A stretch of DNA of 64,000 nucleotides from positions 62,001 through 126,000 of the forward strand of contig NZ_VORX01000001.1 of NCBI RefSeq assembly GCF_007997285.1, given 5' to 3'. This stretch comes from Gelidibacter salicanalis. GTDB taxonomy: Bacteria; Bacteroidota; Bacteroidia; Flavobacteriales; Flavobacteriaceae. The notes beneath the pieces were generated by a model that was given only the letters and a program-made list of their open reading frames with translations, had not been told where the DNA came from and did no database searches. The position numbers and the translations under genes were made by a program. Position 1 is the first letter of the stretch. Each line of letters opens with the position of its first letter. This document shows positions 54,678 to 62,861 of the stretch, piece after piece.

Positions 54678-54747
54678 CAGTCTTCAGTTGGCAGACCTTT
54701 GTGGGCAGTCTTCAGTAGACAGTCTACAGTACCCAGTCTTCAGTTGT
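54678..54747 (+). repeat. CAGTNNN heptamer array, 10 units
   Basis: CAGTCTT, CAGTTGG, CAGACCT, TTGTGGG, CAGTCTT, CAGTAGA, CAGTCTA, CAGTACC, CAGTCTT, CAGTTGT. The last unit overlaps the fourth TTGTCATTCCGAGG copy (54744-54757). Confidence 0.85.
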
Positions 54748-54757
54748 CATTCCGAGG
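54744..54757 (+). repeat. TTGTCATTCCGAGG repeat, copy 4
   Basis: Joined to the end of the heptamer array at 54678-54747. Beyond it the spacer to 54872 shows no other structure. Confidence 0.55.
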
Positions 54758-54872
54758 AACGATTAATCCCATAAAACCGTGTTCGTCAAAAGAATAATGA
54801 AATCCCCAAATATTTGTAACTTCCTGCTAACATCATTTAATCATAACACATAGCGCCATTTTCAAAAAACAA

Positions 54873-55838
54873 ATGAAACTACAAACTCAAATCCCGCTCC
54901 AGAAAAGATCAGATAATCAGATCGATTATCAGTCTAAAGTGCTATTGTTGGGCTCGTGTTTTGTAGAAAATATAGGGGATAAATTAGCCTACTATAAATT
55001 TCAGAGTACGCAAAATCCATTTGGCGTACTGTTTCATCCAAAGGCAATAGAAAAGTTAGTAGTGAGTGCTCTTCAAGAGAAAAAGTATTTAGAAGACGAC
55101 GTTTTTTTTCATAATGAGCAATGGCATTGTTACGATGCCCATTCCCAACTGAGTAACAGTTCAAAAACAGAGATACTCCGTCAATTACATACACAACTAA
55201 AACTCGCAAAGCAAAAACTAGCCACCGCAAGTCATGTGGTGATTACTCTGGGGACTGCTTGGGTTTATACTCAGAAAGCTACTGATATGCCGGTAGCCAA
55301 TTGTCATAAAGTACCGCAAGCCAATTTTCAAAAATCATTATTATCTGTGGCGGATATTATTGTAAGTCTTCAGACGACATGTAGAGCTATTACAGCTATA
55401 AATCCTACGGCAACTATTATTTTTACAGTCTCTCCCATTCGTCACATCAAAGATGGGTATGTAGAAAATATGCGTAGTAAAGCGCATTTAATCGCCGCAG
55501 TTCATGACATCGTTGAAGATGCATCTAACATGTGGTATTTCCCGTCCTATGAAATTATGATGGATGAACTACGGGATTACCGCTTTTACGCTGAAGATAT
55601 GCTGCATCCAAACACTACAGCTATAAAGTATATCTGGGAGAAGTTTCAAAATGTTTGGATGTCTGAAGCGACCTTAACAATCATGTTGGAGGTGGAAAGT
55701 ATTCAAAAAGGACTCGAACATCGTCCTTTCAATCCAGATTCTGAAAGGCATCTTAATTTTCTTCGACACTTACAACTCCGAATAGACATTTTAGAAGCGC
55801 GATTTCAACATATTTTTTTTAAGAAATCAGACGCATAA
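54873..55838 (+). CDS. GSCFA domain protein
   Basis: 321 residues. LLLGSCFVENIGDKLAYYKF is the GSCFA signature (Gly-Ser-Cys-Phe at about 26-29), a variant of the SGNH esterase motif. FTVSPIRHIKDG and FYAEDMLHPNTTAIKYIWE carry the later blocks, with the catalytic His in LHPN. Bacterial GSCFA proteins are presumed esterases or acetyl-transfer enzymes, with no settled role. No signal peptide. Neighbours give no functional clue. Confidence 0.88.
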   Translation: MKLQTQIPLQKRSDNQIDYQSKVLLLGSCFVENIGDKLAYYKFQSTQNPFGVLFHPKAIEKLVVSALQEKKYLEDDVFFHNEQWHCYDAHSQLSNSSKTEILRQLHTQLKLAKQKLATASHVVITLGTAWVYTQKATDMPVANCHKVPQANFQKSLLSVADIIVSLQTTCRAITAINPTATIIFTVSPIRHIKDGYVENMRSKAHLIAAVHDIVEDASNMWYFPSYEIMMDELRDYRFYAEDMLHPNTTAIKYIWEKFQNVWMSEATLTIMLEVESIQKGLEHRPFNPDSERHLNFLRHLQLRIDILEARFQHIFFKKSDA

Positions 55839-56029
55839 CACTGGATAATCTAATTATTCACACGGCTCAGGGTTGCATTAAATGCAAAATTTTTAGATAG
55901 AAATTAGGTAATATGTATTTACTTGTTATTTATTTTGTGGTTTCGATAATAATTTATGGTTCAAAATGCTAGTTATTAACTATTTGTAATTAATTTAGTA
56001 AGGCTATTAAGCATTAATCTAAATATATT

Positions 56030-56806
56030 ATGAAAAAAAATCTCGAAAATGATCAAAAAACCATTCAAGAGCGGTCAAAGAGCGCTGTTGATAGAAGAAA
56101 ATTTCTAAAAATTGGTGGACTAGCGGTTGCGGGCACATCGTTAATGTTGTATTCCTGTGAAAGTGAAGCATTAACCGAAACAGATCTCAGTGATTCTGAT
56201 GAAATGTTCAGAAAAGAAAACAAGGGAAGACAAGTTTATAATCTTGGGAAGGGTGACTTAGGAATTCTGAGATATGCTTACGTTCTTGAGCAGCTTGAAG
56301 CGGCGTTCTATCAAAATGTGGTCGACGGTGGCTATTGGATGAATAGTGCAAATGCTGAAGAAAAATTAGTATTTGAAGACATTTATCAACATGAAAAAAT
56401 CCACAGAGATTGGTTTGAAAAGGTTTTGATGCCTTTCGAAAATGGAAAATCAGAAAGAGTTCTACCGAAACTAGAATTTGATTTTAGTTCCATAAACTTC
56501 AATGATAGAGACTCAGTTATGAGAAACTCCATATTACTTGAAGATACAGGAGTTTCTGCATATAATGGCGCAGGACCTTTACTTATGAACACCGATTATT
56601 TACTATTAGCAGGTAAAATTGTGTCCGTAGAGGCAAGACATGCCTCTACACTTAGATCACTGTACGGCAATACTAAATATTTTGCAGGTGATGATGTCGT
56701 TAATGAGCAGGGCCTGGATCTGTTTAGCACCCCACAAGAAGTGTTAGCAGCCGCTTCGGGATTTATAGTTACGAAGATAAATGCACAGCAATTGCCAACT
56801 TATTAA
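56030..56806 (+). CDS. Ferritin-like domain protein, exported (RR signal)
   Basis: 258 residues. The N-terminus has DRRKFLKIGGLAVAGTSLMLYSC (Arg-Arg at about 22-23; Cys at about 43): a twin-arginine-like signal with a lipobox-like end. The four-helix ferritin-like domain then shows the expected iron ligands: Glu in LEQLEAAFYQ, Glu/His in QHEKIH, Glu in LEDTGVSAYN, and Glu-x-x-His in VSVEARHAS. The sets suggest a di-iron centre. Paired with the similar gene at 56828 (21-nt gap). The family role (iron, oxygen or peroxide chemistry outside the cytoplasm) is inferred, not shown. Confidence 0.82.
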   Translation: MKKNLENDQKTIQERSKSAVDRRKFLKIGGLAVAGTSLMLYSCESEALTETDLSDSDEMFRKENKGRQVYNLGKGDLGILRYAYVLEQLEAAFYQNVVDGGYWMNSANAEEKLVFEDIYQHEKIHRDWFEKVLMPFENGKSERVLPKLEFDFSSINFNDRDSVMRNSILLEDTGVSAYNGAGPLLMNTDYLLLAGKIVSVEARHASTLRSLYGNTKYFAGDDVVNEQGLDLFSTPQEVLAAASGFIVTKINAQQLPTY

Positions 56807-56827
56807 TTAATCACTAAAAAATATATT

Positions 56828-57655
56828 ATGAATATTATAAAATTTTTAGACCAGTTCTCCAACATTGATTTAAAAAATGCTTCGGCATCTAGGAGAGAAA
56901 TGTTTAGCCAATTAGGATCTTATGGTAAAAAAGCAGCTTTTGCTGCAATTCCATTTGGGCTAGGGGTAACTAAATCGAACGCAGCAACAATGGCATTCTT
57001 TGGCCATGTTGGACCTTTAAATCTTGCTTTAACTTTAGAATATTTAGAATCTGATTTCTATAATAGGGCATTACTTTCTAATGTAGTTCCATCTGGAAGG
57101 CCTCTAGATGTTTATGAACAAATAGCAAAACACGAGAATGCCCACGTTGCATTATTAGAAAGTGTACTCGGAAGTGATGCGGTAGATAAACCAATCTTCG
57201 ATTTTACTCTTGGTGGCGCATTTGATCCGTTTAATGCTACCAATCCACAAGCTTATGCACAACTATTAACATTGGCGCAAGCCTTTGAAGATACAGGCGT
57301 GAGAGCTTATAAGGGCCAAGCAGGAAATCTTGCTGGTACTCCTTATCTAGCACCAGCTTTACGAATCCATTCCGTTGAGGCCCGACATGCAGCTGAAGTT
57401 AGAAGACTTAGATCTGCATATTATAATATGGAGCTTAATGATAATGGTCTTGGATGGATCACTTTAAACAAACAACTTAATGTTAGGCCGATGGTCCCTG
57501 CGGCGGTTTATGCGGGTGAGGAGTTGACGGTGCAGGCGGGTGTTAACCTAACTAGCTTAGGAAATGGATATTCAGCAGAGTCTGCTTCTCAATCATTTGA
57601 CGAGCCGATTACTGGAGAAGAAGCCGTTGCTATTGCAACGCCATTTTTTGCATAA
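56828..57655 (+). CDS. Second ferritin-like domain protein, exported (RR signal)
   Basis: 275 residues. SRREMFSQLGSYGKKAAFAAIP (about 20-41) is a twin-arginine-like signal, without a Cys. The ferritin-like domain matches the first gene's layout: Glu in LEYLESDFYN, Glu/His in KHENAHVALL, Glu in FEDTGVRAYK, and Glu-x-x-His in HSVEARHAAE. A C-terminal tail (about 215-275, MVPAAVYAGEEL...) is unlike the first protein. It follows the first gene by 21 nt, and a terminator lies 84 nt after it. Confidence 0.82.
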   Translation: MNIIKFLDQFSNIDLKNASASRREMFSQLGSYGKKAAFAAIPFGLGVTKSNAATMAFFGHVGPLNLALTLEYLESDFYNRALLSNVVPSGRPLDVYEQIAKHENAHVALLESVLGSDAVDKPIFDFTLGGAFDPFNATNPQAYAQLLTLAQAFEDTGVRAYKGQAGNLAGTPYLAPALRIHSVEARHAAEVRRLRSAYYNMELNDNGLGWITLNKQLNVRPMVPAAVYAGEELTVQAGVNLTSLGNGYSAESASQSFDEPITGEEAVAIATPFFA

Positions 57656-57738
57656 AAGATCAAAAATTAATTAAATTACGCTTTTTTGCTTGATAATTTT
57701 ATTGATTTTGATAATATTTAAGGTAAAAGTTCTAGGGG

Positions 57739-57770
57739 GAGATTGTTCGATTGACAATCTCTCTTTTTTT
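57739..57770 (+). terminator. Terminator of the ferritin-like operon
   Basis: GAGATTGT (57739-57746) pairs with ACAATCTC (57754-57761), then CTC and a T run. The spacer 57771-58170 is AT-rich with no gene I can support. Confidence 0.85.
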
Positions 57771-58170
57771 TGTGTAAAATTTATACAAAACATTGCGTAT
57801 AATTTTTTAGCAATACATTTCTGTGTGAATAGTTTATAATTGGCATACATAAGTTAGAATACTTTTTCGAGTTAAAAAATCACTGTAACTTCGGTGATAA
57901 ATGATCCGTATGCTCTTAAAATCGAAAGAAAGAAGTGTTTATTTTGGCAGTTATACTTAAAAACTGACATCTTCAAGAAAGATTTTTCAAATGAGACTAT
58001 CAATACATGATTAATTCAGATTTTACACTTTCATCATAGCGTCAAATCTATTTGTAATATAATTCTTTCTATTATGAAAACTTTGACCTCTAATCATTAT
58101 GATTTCAGGATAATATACTGATAAATAATAAATTATAGCTATATTAGTAGTGCTATTAATCAACTTTGAG

Positions 58171-58227
58171 AAAGTATCAATTATCGACATAAGTGTAATT
58201 TTTTGTCAATATTTGATACTTTTTTTT
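58171..58227 (+). terminator. Long imperfect hairpin with T run, no gene clearly before it
   Basis: AAAGTATCAA (58171-58180) pairs with TTGATACTTT (58213-58222); inner bases (ATxGACA/TGTCxAT) extend the stem, then TTTTT follows. It has plus-strand terminator shape but is ~400 nt beyond the operon terminator at 57739 and next to the convergent coaD stop. A small RNA or an unseen transcript upstream is possible. Confidence 0.45.
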
Positions 58228-58251
58228 AAAAGGTTCGGAAGCACTTTATAG

Positions 58252-58716
58252 TTAGGCCTGTCTTGAAACCCGTACACTCTCCGGAACTAATACCGTATAA
58301 TCACCATCATTTCTAATCACATCTCTAACAATGGAAGACGAAATATAAGACGTACTTGCCGCTGTTAATAAAAAGACGGTTTCAATCTGGGATAATTTTC
58401 TGTTGGTATGGGCAATGGCTTTCTCAAATTCAAAATCGGCAGGATTGCGCAAGCCTCTTAAGATAAATTGCGCATCAATATCTTTGCAGAAATCGATAGT
58501 CAAGCCTTTATAAGTGGCCACTTTAACCCGTGGTTCATCTTTAAAAGCTTCGTTAATAAAGTGTTGGCGCTCTTCTAAGGAGAACATGTATTTTTTATCA
58601 GCATTGATACCAATGGCAACGACTACCTCATCAAACAATTTTAATCCGCGTTTAATAATGTCGAAATGACCTAAAGTTAGGGGGTCGAAAGATCCCGGGA
58701 AAAGTGCGCGTTTCAT
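58252..58716 (-). CDS. coaD: Phosphopantetheine adenylyltransferase
   Basis: 154 residues. RALFPGSFDPLTLGHFDIIKRG holds the T/SxGH-type nucleotidyltransferase motif (here the loop is PLTLGH); YMFSLEERQHFI, ILRGLRNPADFEFE and TSYISSSIVRDVI are the later blocks. It makes dephospho-CoA from 4'-phosphopantetheine and ATP, the penultimate step of CoA synthesis. It starts at the ATG 58716, 84 nt after the ddl stop on the same strand. Confidence 0.96.
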   Translation of the reverse strand: MKRALFPGSFDPLTLGHFDIIKRGLKLFDEVVVAIGINADKKYMFSLEERQHFINEAFKDEPRVKVATYKGLTIDFCKDIDAQFILRGLRNPADFEFEKAIAHTNRKLSQIETVFLLTAASTSYISSSIVRDVIRNDGDYTVLVPESVRVSRQA

Positions 58717-58800
58717 TGGCAGGCTTTTGTTGGTTGTGTTAGTTAATCAAATATACAATACTTTTTCAAAAATGATTTTGTACAATCCCTACGTCTGAGC

Positions 58801-59772
58801 TTAAAAGCACTCTTCAATAGCGTTTCCAAATAAATCAGACAAGCTTATTCCCGCAACGGCAGCCTGTTGTGGCAGAATACTGGCTTTGGTCATTCCTGGT
58901 ACAGTATTTACTTCTAATAAGTGCGGCTCTCCATCCTTAAAAATAAATTCACTTCTACTAAAACCTTTCATTTTTAAAACCTCGTGAACTCTTTTAGCGA
59001 CGCTTCGCACTTGTTCCTCTTGCTCGGCAGTTAAGCGTGCCGGTGTAATTTCCTGAGATTGTCCCAAGTATTTTGCTTGATAGTCAAAAAAGTCATTATT
59101 GCTTACAATTTCCGTAATGGGAAGAACAGTGACCTCACCCTTATAAGTAATGACCCCTACAGAGACTTCAACGCCGTCTAAAAAGGATTCTATAATCACT
59201 TCATCATCTTCTTTAAATGCAATCTCCAGTGCTTTTTTGAAATCCTCTTTTTGATACACTTTACTAATACCAAAACTACTTCCCGCTTTATTTGCCTTTA
59301 CAAAACAGGGTAAACCTACCTTGGCGATGATGGCATCGGCATCAACTGCATCCCCTAGATTGACATAAAAAGATTCAGCCGTTTTAATGCCATAAGGTTT
59401 TAGAGTGCTCAAACAATCACGCTTATTGAACGTCAAGGCGGCTTGGTACATGTTACAACTGGTTTGTGGGATATTAACCAAACTTAAATAAGCCTGCATA
59501 AATCCATCTTCACCAGGCGTCCCGTGAATCGCATTAAAAACACAGTCAAATTTTATTTTATGACCATTTACAGTCACGGAAAAATCATTTTTATCTACAA
59601 GATGTTCAGCGTTATCCGCATCTACATACACCCATTTGTCTTTAAAAATGTGAATGCGGTGCGCGTTATATTTGGAAGGATCAAGCGTTTCATAAACAAC
59701 TTGTCCGCTTTTAAGGGAAATCTCGAACTCGCTCGAATAGCCTCCCATGATGATGGCAATATTTTTTTTCAT
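58801..59772 (-). CDS. ddl: D-alanine--D-alanine ligase
   Basis: 323 residues from ATG 59772; an in-frame TTG at 59787 would add five residues but has no support. It joins two D-Ala for peptidoglycan. N-terminal IAIIMGGYSSEFEISLKSG, the signature HGTPGEDGFMQ, the ATP-grasp part CFVKANKAGSSFGISKV and the Mg-ligand region LEVNTVPGMTKASI are all present. It reads toward coaD and away from the PASTA gene. Confidence 0.95.
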   Translation of the reverse strand: MKKNIAIIMGGYSSEFEISLKSGQVVYETLDPSKYNAHRIHIFKDKWVYVDADNAEHLVDKNDFSVTVNGHKIKFDCVFNAIHGTPGEDGFMQAYLSLVNIPQTSCNMYQAALTFNKRDCLSTLKPYGIKTAESFYVNLGDAVDADAIIAKVGLPCFVKANKAGSSFGISKVYQKEDFKKALEIAFKEDDEVIIESFLDGVEVSVGVITYKGEVTVLPITEIVSNNDFFDYQAKYLGQSQEITPARLTAEQEEQVRSVAKRVHEVLKMKGFSRSEFIFKDGEPHLLEVNTVPGMTKASILPQQAAVAGISLSDLFGNAIEECF

Positions 59773-59959
59773 CTTAAATTCCTGCAAGGTCAGGAATGGT
59801 GTTAATTAGTGGTTAGGTTCAGTGTGATGAGGAACGTAGCTGATGATCCATCATGAAATAATTGGCAAAGTATGCCGTTTGATAGTCATGATTTGAAGCC
59901 GTATCTTCACAAACAAAAATATCACATTAAAAGCAAAAGAAAAAACGGTTGTGTTTTTA

Positions 59960-59967
59960 TATATTTG
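59960..59967 (+). promoter_or_regulatory. -7 promoter box (TATATTTG) of the PASTA-rluD operon
   Basis: TAnnTTTG match 19 nt before the ATG at 59987. Confidence 0.5.
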
Positions 59968-59986
59968 CCACTTATAACTAACGTTC

Positions 59987-60550
59987 ATGAGTTTCATAAA
60001 ATTTTTAACGAGTAAAGTTTTTTTAATGCAAATTCTACTAGCCGTTGTAGCTATTGTAGTGCTTAGTTTTTTAATGTTAAAATGGCTTGACTATCGTACC
60101 AATCACGGGAGTTTTGTGACCGTCCCAGACTTGGCCGGTAAAACCATTGAAATCGCTCAAATGGAAATCAATGATCATGATTTGACAATGGAAATTCAGG
60201 ATTCCGCCAATTTTAATCCAAGTTTTCCAAAATTTTCGGTCATTGAACAATACCCAGTGGCGGGAAGTCAAGTAAAGGAAGATCGCAAAATATATTTAAT
60301 TTTAAATCCGTCAGGCTACCGCAAAGTTGAGGTGCCTAAAATAGTTGGGCGCACATTCCGTCAAGCAAAGCCAACACTAGAGGCTATCGGGTTTGAAGTT
60401 GGTAAAATATCTTATATCGATGATATAGGAAAAGATGAAGTACAATCCATTTCTTTTCAAGGTAAATCGGTCAGCGCGGGCGATTTACTTCCAATGACAT
60501 CTAAAATTGATGTGGTTTTGGGTAATGGTAATAGAGGTTTAGACGAATAA
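59987..60550 (+). CDS. PASTA-domain membrane protein
   Basis: 187 residues. One N-terminal membrane helix (about 10-33, VFLMQILLAVVAIVVLSFLML) anchors two PASTA repeats outside the cell (about 39-110, FVTVPDLAGKTIEIAQMEINDHDL; 113-180, KVEVPKIVGRTFRQAKPTLEAIGF). PASTA modules bind muropeptides or D-Ala-D-Ala. It lies divergent to ddl (215 nt apart) and overlaps the pseudouridine-synthase gene by one base (TAATG). A kinase is not fused, unlike Firmicute PASTA kinases. Confidence 0.9.
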   Translation: MSFIKFLTSKVFLMQILLAVVAIVVLSFLMLKWLDYRTNHGSFVTVPDLAGKTIEIAQMEINDHDLTMEIQDSANFNPSFPKFSVIEQYPVAGSQVKEDRKIYLILNPSGYRKVEVPKIVGRTFRQAKPTLEAIGFEVGKISYIDDIGKDEVQSISFQGKSVSAGDLLPMTSKIDVVLGNGNRGLDE

Positions 60551-61602
60551 TGACAGAAGATACCAATCCCAATGTAGAAGATCAGTATGATGACGATTTG
60601 TATGAGCATTACGCTTTTACAGCCGTAAAGGGGCAAACGCCATTGCGTATTGATAAATATTTAATGAATTTTATTGAAAACGCAACGCGTAATAAAATTC
60701 AAGCTGCTGCCAAAAACGGGAGTATTTATGTGAATGACCTTCCGGTAAAATCGAATTATAAGGTGAAGCCTTTTGATAAGATCCGCGTCCTATTTGAGCA
60801 TCCGCCATACGAGTTTTTACTTACCCCAGAAGATATCCCCATCAACATTGTGTATGAAGATGATGATTTGCTCGTGGTCAATAAAGAAGCAGGCATGGTG
60901 GTGCATCCCGGTCACGGAAATTATTCTGGCACCTTAATTAATGCCTTAACCTATCATTTTGAAAACTTACCTAACAATTCGAGCAACAGACCTGGTTTGG
61001 TGCATCGTATTGATAAGGATACCAGCGGACTTTTAGTAGTTGCTAAAACGGAGGCGGCTATGGCGCACTTGAGTAAGCAATTCTTTAATAAAACTAGTGA
61101 GCGTGAATACATTGCCATTGTCTGGGGAAATGTAGATGCTGATGAAGGGACCATTGAGGGCAATATTGGCCGTCACCCAAAGAATAGACTTCAGAATACC
61201 GTTTATTTTGATGATGAAGCCGATAAAGGAAAGCCAGCCGTTACCCATTTTAAGGTGTTGGAACGCTTGGGGTACGTTACTTTAGTGTCTTGTAAGTTAG
61301 AAACTGGTCGGACGCACCAAATTCGGGTGCATATGAAACATATTGGGCACACCCTCTTTAACGATGCCCGTTATGGTGGCGACAAAATTTTAAAGGGTAC
61401 CACCTTTACCAAGTACAAACAATTTGTAGATAATTGTTTTAAAATTCTACCGCGACAGGCGCTGCATGCTAAAACTTTAGGGTTTGAACATCCTACCACC
61501 GGTAAGTTTATGAGTTTTGATTCTGAAGTGCCCCAAGATATTCAAGATTGTATTGCGAAATGGCAACATTATGCAAAACATAAGGATATGGAATTGGAAT
61601 AA
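60550..61602 (+). CDS. rluD: RluA-family pseudouridine synthase (RluD-like)
   Basis: 350 residues. An N-terminal S4-like RNA-binding segment (about 25-90, RIDKYLMNFIENATRNKIQAAAKNG) precedes the catalytic domain. The key Asp is in HRIDKDTSGLLVVAKT (the D of RxDxxTSGL). ETGRTHQIRVHMKHIGH is the second block. It likely modifies 23S rRNA; RluD-type is by resemblance. Start ATG overlaps the PASTA stop (TAATG), so they are translated together. Confidence 0.9.
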   Translation: MTEDTNPNVEDQYDDDLYEHYAFTAVKGQTPLRIDKYLMNFIENATRNKIQAAAKNGSIYVNDLPVKSNYKVKPFDKIRVLFEHPPYEFLLTPEDIPINIVYEDDDLLVVNKEAGMVVHPGHGNYSGTLINALTYHFENLPNNSSNRPGLVHRIDKDTSGLLVVAKTEAAMAHLSKQFFNKTSEREYIAIVWGNVDADEGTIEGNIGRHPKNRLQNTVYFDDEADKGKPAVTHFKVLERLGYVTLVSCKLETGRTHQIRVHMKHIGHTLFNDARYGGDKILKGTTFTKYKQFVDNCFKILPRQALHAKTLGFEHPTTGKFMSFDSEVPQDIQDCIAKWQHYAKHKDMELE

Positions 61603-61696
61603 ATTAAAAGCTCATTCTTTACTAAAATAAGAAGCGTATTGGGTTTTGATAGCGGATTGAAGGGTGGAGTTTTAGCTTATAATTAAGGTTTCTCCC

Positions 61697-61727
61697 TTGA
61701 GTTTTCTATTAAGTTGTCGTAACTTTG
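61697..61727 (+). promoter_or_regulatory. Promoter of yaaA
   Basis: TTG at 61697-61699 and TAACTTTG at 61720-61727 with a 20-nt spacer, matching the Bacteroidota -33/-7 pattern. The leader to the ATG is about 50 nt. Confidence 0.7.
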
Positions 61728-61781
61728 ACGGTCCAGAAGTTATAACCATTTAATAAGAAACCTGCTCTGGCGGGCGTTACT

Positions 61782-62540
61782 ATGAAACTTGTATTATCTC
61801 CAGCAAAATCATTAGATTTTGAAACGAAATTACCTACAGAAAAACATACCCAGCCTGAATTTTTAAAACAATCAGCACGCTTAAATAAACTGCTCAAAAA
61901 GAAATCTGTTAATGGCTTGTCAGAATTAATGAGCATTAGTAAAGATTTGAGCCAACTCAATTACGAGCGAAATCAGGATTGGGAAGTACCCTTCACTACA
62001 GACAACGCCCGACCTGCAATGTATGCCTTTAATGGCGATGTGTATAGAGGTTTAGACGCGTACACCATTCCAAATTCCAAGCTCACTAAAGTTCAGGATA
62101 CCGTTCGGATTCTTTCAGGATTGTACGGCCTTCTAAAACCGTTGGATTTAATTCAGCCTTACCGTTTGGAAATGGGAACGAAAATTGCTGTAGGCAAGGA
62201 TAAAAATCTCTATGAATTTTGGAAGGATTCTATTACGAAGACTTTAAATAACGAATTAGAGGATGATGAAGTGTTTCTTAATTTAGCCAGTGTAGAATAT
62301 TTTAAAGCTATCGATAAAAAAGCTTTAAAAGTGCCGGTGATTGATGTTGATTTTAAAGAGTTGAAAAACTGCGAGTATAAAACCATAGGCATTTATGCGA
62401 AAGTAGCTCGTGGGCTTATAGCGCGTTATATAATTGACAAGAATGCTGATAGCATTGATGATATAAAGGGTTTCGACCTAGAGAATTACAGGTTTCATGA
62501 AAAGCTTTCTGAAACGCATACTTTAGTGTTTACCAGATAA
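61782..62540 (+). CDS. yaaA: Peroxide stress protein YaaA
   Basis: 252 residues. LVLSPAKSLDFETKLPT, DNARPAMYAFNGDVYRGLDAYTI, RILSGLYGLLKPLDLIQPYRLEMGTKI and the C-terminal ARGLIARYIIDKNADS are the family blocks. In E. coli YaaA lowers intracellular free iron and protects DNA from peroxide. It has its own promoter (61697) and is convergent to the THX gene; their shared spacer holds the THX terminator. Confidence 0.93.
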   Translation: MKLVLSPAKSLDFETKLPTEKHTQPEFLKQSARLNKLLKKKSVNGLSELMSISKDLSQLNYERNQDWEVPFTTDNARPAMYAFNGDVYRGLDAYTIPNSKLTKVQDTVRILSGLYGLLKPLDLIQPYRLEMGTKIAVGKDKNLYEFWKDSITKTLNNELEDDEVFLNLASVEYFKAIDKKALKVPVIDVDFKELKNCEYKTIGIYAKVARGLIARYIIDKNADSIDDIKGFDLENYRFHEKLSETHTLVFTR

Positions 62541-62547
62541 GAATTCA

Positions 62548-62602
62548 AAAAAAAAAGCTCGCATTACAGTAGATTATGATTTAATAATCTACTGTAATGC
62601 GA
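62548..62602 (-). terminator. Terminator of the THX gene, 19-bp perfect stem
   Basis: 62559-62577 and 62584-62602 form a 19-bp perfect hairpin with a 6-nt loop (GATTTA). On the minus strand a run of T follows (A-run at 62548-62556 on the plus strand). It lies 29 nt past the THX stop. Confidence 0.9.
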
Positions 62603-62631
62603 ACCTGTATAAGGAGATTACTTTGTAATTT

Positions 62632-62763
62632 TTAAGGCTTCGCCTTCTTGTCAACACTAATTTTTTCCAGTGTTGTTGGTCTCTTTTTAATTCGAGGACG
62701 TCTTACTCCGTAGCTGCCACGTTGTATCTTTCCTCGTCTCGATTTTTTATCACCTTTTCCCAT
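62632..62763 (-). CDS. 30S ribosomal protein THX (Thx family)
   Basis: 43-residue, very basic protein: MGKGDKKSRRGKIQRGSYGV, then RRPRIKKRP and a C-terminal part with TLEKISVDKKAKP. Thermus THX and its Bacteroidota relatives share the GKGDKKS and GKIxxGSYG(V/K)xRP motifs and bind 16S rRNA in the small subunit head. A strong terminator follows at 62548. Too short for most automated calls. Confidence 0.9.
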   Translation of the reverse strand: MGKGDKKSRRGKIQRGSYGVRRPRIKKRPTTLEKISVDKKAKP

Positions 62764-62861
62764 TTTTTGTAAATTTACTGTTGTTAATACTGTAGATTTT
62801 AAGATACATACTTTTTACAACTTCAAACCACTATATTTAGACTTTAATCAGAATTTAACAG

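Noticed and set aside
57930-58000. Third copy of the 211-bp element in the ferritin-coaD spacer
   Set aside because: Only a short stretch (AAAGATTTTTCAAATGAGAC) resembles it; the ends and interior blocks are missing.
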